Source: Hyphomonadaceae bacterium (GTDB taxonomy: Bacteria; Pseudomonadota; Alphaproteobacteria; Caulobacterales; Hyphomonadaceae). From it: 52,291 nucleotides of DNA. Below the pieces are notes generated by a model that did not search any database, was not told the DNA's origin, and saw only the letters and a program-made list of their open reading frames with translations. The DNA is taken from NCBI GenBank assembly GCA_022844475.1, contig JALHLR010000023.1, positions 1-52,291 on the forward strand, written 5' to 3'. Positions 49,996 to 52,291 of this stretch are shown here, in pieces. The stretch's first letter is position 1; each line of letters begins with the position of its first letter. Position numbers and translations under genes: made by a program.

Positions 49996-51165
49996 ATGAA
50001 CGCGCCCGCCCGCACTCTCAGCGGGGCGGATGGGCTGAAACGCCTGTCCGTCGCCACGCCTGACCAGCCACTGCGCCTGGACAGCGGCCGCACGCTCGAA
50101 AACGTCGAGATCGCCTACGAAACCTGGGGCGAACTCAACGCCGACAAGAGCAATGTCGTCATCGTCTGCCATGCCCTGACCGGCGACCAGTTCGCCGCCA
50201 GCCCCAACCCGGTCACCGGCCGCCCGGCCTGGTGGGACCTGGTGGTGGGCCCCGGCCTGCCCGTCGACACCGACCGCTTCTTCGTCATCTGCTCGAACGT
50301 CCTCGGCGGCTGCATGGGCTCGACCGGCCCGGCCAGCCGCAAGCCGGATGGAACCTACTGGGGCACTGACTTCCCGGTCATCACCATCGCAGATATGGTG
50401 CGCGCCCAGATCGCGCTGCTGGACCGTCTTGGTATCGAGAACGTCTTCCTCGCCATCGGCGGATCCATTGGCGGCATGCAGGTTCTCGAATGGACCGTGC
50501 AGGCGCGCGACCGTGTCTTTGCAGCCATCCCCATCGCCGTGGCCGCGCGGCAGTCGGCGCAGAACATCGGCTTCTATGAAACGGGCCGCCAGGCGATCAT
50601 GGCCGACCCGAACTGGCGCAATGGAAACTACCTCGCCGAAGGCGTGCGCCCCGAGCGCGGCCTCGCCGTCGCCCGCATGGCCGCGCACATCACCTACGTG
50701 TCAGAGAGCGCGCTGAAGCGGAAGTTCGACCGCCGCCTTCAGGATCGCACGACCAAGACGTTCGGCTTCGACGCCGACTTCCAGATCGAAAGCTATCTGC
50801 GTCACCAGGGCCAGACCTTCGTCGACCGGTTCGACGCGAACTCCTATCTCTACATCACCCGGGCGATGGACTATTTCGACATCGCCGCTGAACATGGCGG
50901 CGTGCTGGGCAACGCGTTCAAGGGCCTGCACACGCGCTTCTGCGTCTTCTCCTTCTCGACCGACTGGCACTACGCGCCGGAAGAAAACCGCCAGATCGTG
51001 CGTGCGCTGAACGCCGCCGGCTGCGAGACCAGCTACGTCAACATCGAGACCGACAAGGGCCACGACGCCTTCTTCGTCGAGGAGCCGGAATTCTGGGCTG
51101 GCCTGCGCGGCTTCATCGACGCGGCAGCTGGCGCGCGTGGCCTGCCGAAGCGGAGCGCCACATGA
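49996..51165 (+). CDS. metX: Homoserine O-acetyltransferase
   Basis: A 389-residue alpha/beta-hydrolase-fold acyltransferase. [11 protein letters not shown] and the nucleophile in [13 protein letters not shown] (serine about 157) with Asp in [11 protein letters not shown] and His in DKGHDAFF form the triad. It acylates homoserine at the start of methionine synthesis. Usual MetX spells GGSMGG; the Ile here is a mild change. GAGG lies 10 bases before the ATG. It overlaps metW by 4 bases (ATGA). The 152-base leader has no recognisable SAM riboswitch; one GANTC site (near 49919) is present. Confidence 0.93.
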   Translation: MNAPARTLSGADGLKRLSVATPDQPLRLDSGRTLENVEIAYETWGELNADKSNVVIVCHALTGDQFAASPNPVTGRPAWWDLVVGPGLPVDTDRFFVICSNVLGGCMGSTGPASRKPDGTYWGTDFPVITIADMVRAQIALLDRLGIENVFLAIGGSIGGMQVLEWTVQARDRVFAAIPIAVAARQSAQNIGFYETGRQAIMADPNWRNGNYLAEGVRPERGLAVARMAAHITYVSESALKRKFDRRLQDRTTKTFGFDADFQIESYLRHQGQTFVDRFDANSYLYITRAMDYFDIAAEHGGVLGNAFKGLHTRFCVFSFSTDWHYAPEENRQIVRALNAAGCETSYVNIETDKGHDAFFVEEPEFWAGLRGFIDAAAGARGLPKRSAT

Positions 51166-51785
51166 CGGCGACCACCGCTCCCGGCATTCGCCGCGCCGAC
51201 CACATCGCGATTTCGCAGTTCATCAACCACGGCGACCTCGTGCTCGATGTCGGCTGCGGCGACGGACAGCTGATGGAGCTCCTCCAGCATGATCGTGGCG
51301 CGCGCACGCGCGGCCTTGAAGTCGAGCAGACAGGCGTCAACCGCTGCGTCGCCAAAGGTCTTGCTGTCGTGCAGGGCAATGCCGACGACGACTTGCCCGT
51401 CTACCCGGATGACGCCTTCGACGTAGCCATCCTGTCGAAGACGATCCAGGAACTCGCACGCCCCAAATTCGTGCTGGACGAGTTGTCCCGCATCGCTCGT
51501 CGCGTGATCGTGTCGTTCCGCAATTACGGCCACTGGCGCGTCCGCACGGCCCTGCTGACCACGGGCCGGATCCCCAATCTCGGCCACGATGTCGGCTGGT
51601 GGTCGGATGGCGCCCGCCGCCCCTGCACCGCCCGCGACATGGCCGAACTGGCTGAACAGGCCGGCCTTGCGATCGCCGCCGCAACCGCCGTGAGCGGCAA
51701 GCCCGTCAACGGCAGATCCCTCGGCCGCCTCAACTGGACGGCGGAAGAACTGGTCTTCGTTCTGGAGCGAAAAGTGAAGCGCTGA
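51162..51785 (+). CDS. metW: Methionine biosynthesis protein MetW
   Basis: A 207-residue methyltransferase-fold protein. [15 protein letters not shown] (SAM-binding motif I) and [30 protein letters not shown] (by position about 91-120) match MetW, which pairs with MetX in proteobacteria and is thought to activate homoserine acyltransferase. [16 protein letters not shown] and the C-terminal [15 protein letters not shown] are characteristic. The ATG overlaps the metX stop, so the pair is co-translated, as in most alphaproteobacteria. Confidence 0.93.
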   Translation: MTATTAPGIRRADHIAISQFINHGDLVLDVGCGDGQLMELLQHDRGARTRGLEVEQTGVNRCVAKGLAVVQGNADDDLPVYPDDAFDVAILSKTIQELARPKFVLDELSRIARRVIVSFRNYGHWRVRTALLTTGRIPNLGHDVGWWSDGARRPCTARDMAELAEQAGLAIAAATAVSGKPVNGRSLGRLNWTAEELVFVLERKVKR

Positions 51786-51896
51786 ACGCTATCGGCGCAC
51801 CTGTCGTGCAGATTCGCTCGATCACCAAAATCCGCCGGTAACCTTCGGCGTGCACCCTTCCCTGACCTGGCAAAAGCCCAGGACAGGAAACGCACC

Positions 51897-52283
51897 ATGT
51901 CCTTCACGATGACATCGACCGTCCGCAAGGTCTCCGAGCATTTCGAGCCCGAGGCCGCCCTCAGCCCCCAGGAACATCGCGCCCTGCGCGGGCATCTGGA
52001 ACAGATCGATTACGCGGCGTTCGCCGCCAACCGCCAGGTGATGGCGAAGGAGGTCGGCTATGCCGATCTTGAACGCATCCAGCACCTCGCTGTCGCGGCC
52101 GCACACGCACGTGGCCGCTGGGTGGCCTTCGCTATCGCGGTGTCCCAGAAGCCCGAGCAGACGCAGGAGGACATCACCAAACTCGCCGCGTTGCGCCGGG
52201 CGTTCGAGGAACTCACCGAGTCTTACGATGCCCTGCGCCGCCTGGTGGAGCGCGGCTACATCCCATTGCGCGGTCCGAAGTAA
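51897..52283 (+). CDS. Conserved small helical protein, unknown function
   Basis: A 128-residue soluble protein without signal or TM segment. Nearly all helix: MTSTVRKVSEHFEPEAAL, then HRALRGHLEQIDYAAFAANRQVMAKE (by position about 27-52) and a heptad-like second half (about 85-118, ITKLAALRRAFEELTESYDALRRLVERG) that could form a coiled coil. AGGAAACGCACC precedes the ATG. The family is not known to me; similar proteins may occur in Caulobacterales. It is 111 bases downstream of metW, with one GANTC site in the gap, and the window ends 8 bases after its stop. Confidence 0.65.
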   Translation: MSFTMTSTVRKVSEHFEPEAALSPQEHRALRGHLEQIDYAAFAANRQVMAKEVGYADLERIQHLAVAAAHARGRWVAFAIAVSQKPEQTQEDITKLAALRRAFEELTESYDALRRLVERGYIPLRGPK

Positions 52284-52291
52284 GGGCGCGG

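Overview
The window looks like chromosomal DNA of a GC-rich alphaproteobacterium of the Caulobacterales/Hyphomonadaceae type. The inference rests on gene content: a CpdR cell-cycle response regulator, an MJ0042 zinc-ribbon/DUF3426 protein divergent from ftsEX, the metX-metW pair, a class GN ('marine') sortase with its target, Caulobacter-type promoter matches, and GANTC (CcrM-type) sites concentrated between genes. I see 49 protein-coding genes (the first cut by the window edge) and one tRNA. I see no insertion sequence, prophage or CRISPR array.

Layout. 1-5.2 kb: the tail of a serine hydrolase, a geneless stretch ending at tRNA-Val(GAC), cpdR, a divergent N-formylglutamate amidohydrolase, an XRE regulator, an inositol-phosphatase-family enzyme, a TerB-like protein and a two-TM protein. 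5.2-12.5 kb: lipid and acyl-CoA genes (alpha/beta hydrolase with SCP2 protein, acyl-CoA carboxyltransferase, malonyl-CoA synthetase, class III aminotransferase) with small conserved unknowns. 12.6-24.6 kb: exported proteins (M2 peptidase lipoprotein, CehA-type PHP lipoprotein, SPFH-like membrane protein, ricin-lectin protein, DUF2059 lipoprotein, M16 peptidase lipoprotein) interrupted by a GlcD-type FAD oxidase and an SDR. 24.6-30.1 kb: a small membrane protein, an aspartate-type aminotransferase, a periplasmic repeat protein and a prolyl oligopeptidase lipoprotein. 30.2-33.2 kb: a VIT/vWA sortase target followed by its class GN sortase. 33.2-40.3 kb: a second M16 peptidase, a heme-c lipoprotein, a TonB-CTD protein and a 5'-nucleotidase. 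40.3-43.1 kb: a divergent DJ-1 enzyme/GlxA regulator pair, a 66-residue ORF behind an unusual palindrome- and GANTC-rich control region, and a purine-type phosphoribosyltransferase. 43.0-47.0 kb: zinc-ribbon protein, then ftsE-ftsX-ydcF-plsC. 47.0-49.8 kb: aromatic amino acid operon (chorismate-mutase-like, hisC, tyrC). 50.0-51.8 kb: metX-metW, then a small unknown.

Together the genes describe a peptide- and lipid-scavenging, envelope-rich lifestyle: at least four secreted or lipid-anchored peptidases and several lipoproteins, alongside core division, methionine and aromatic biosynthesis. The points most worth a second look are the sortase/target pair with an intervening hairpin, the 42.43-42.51 kb control region, and GANTC sites in the cpdR and ftsE control regions.
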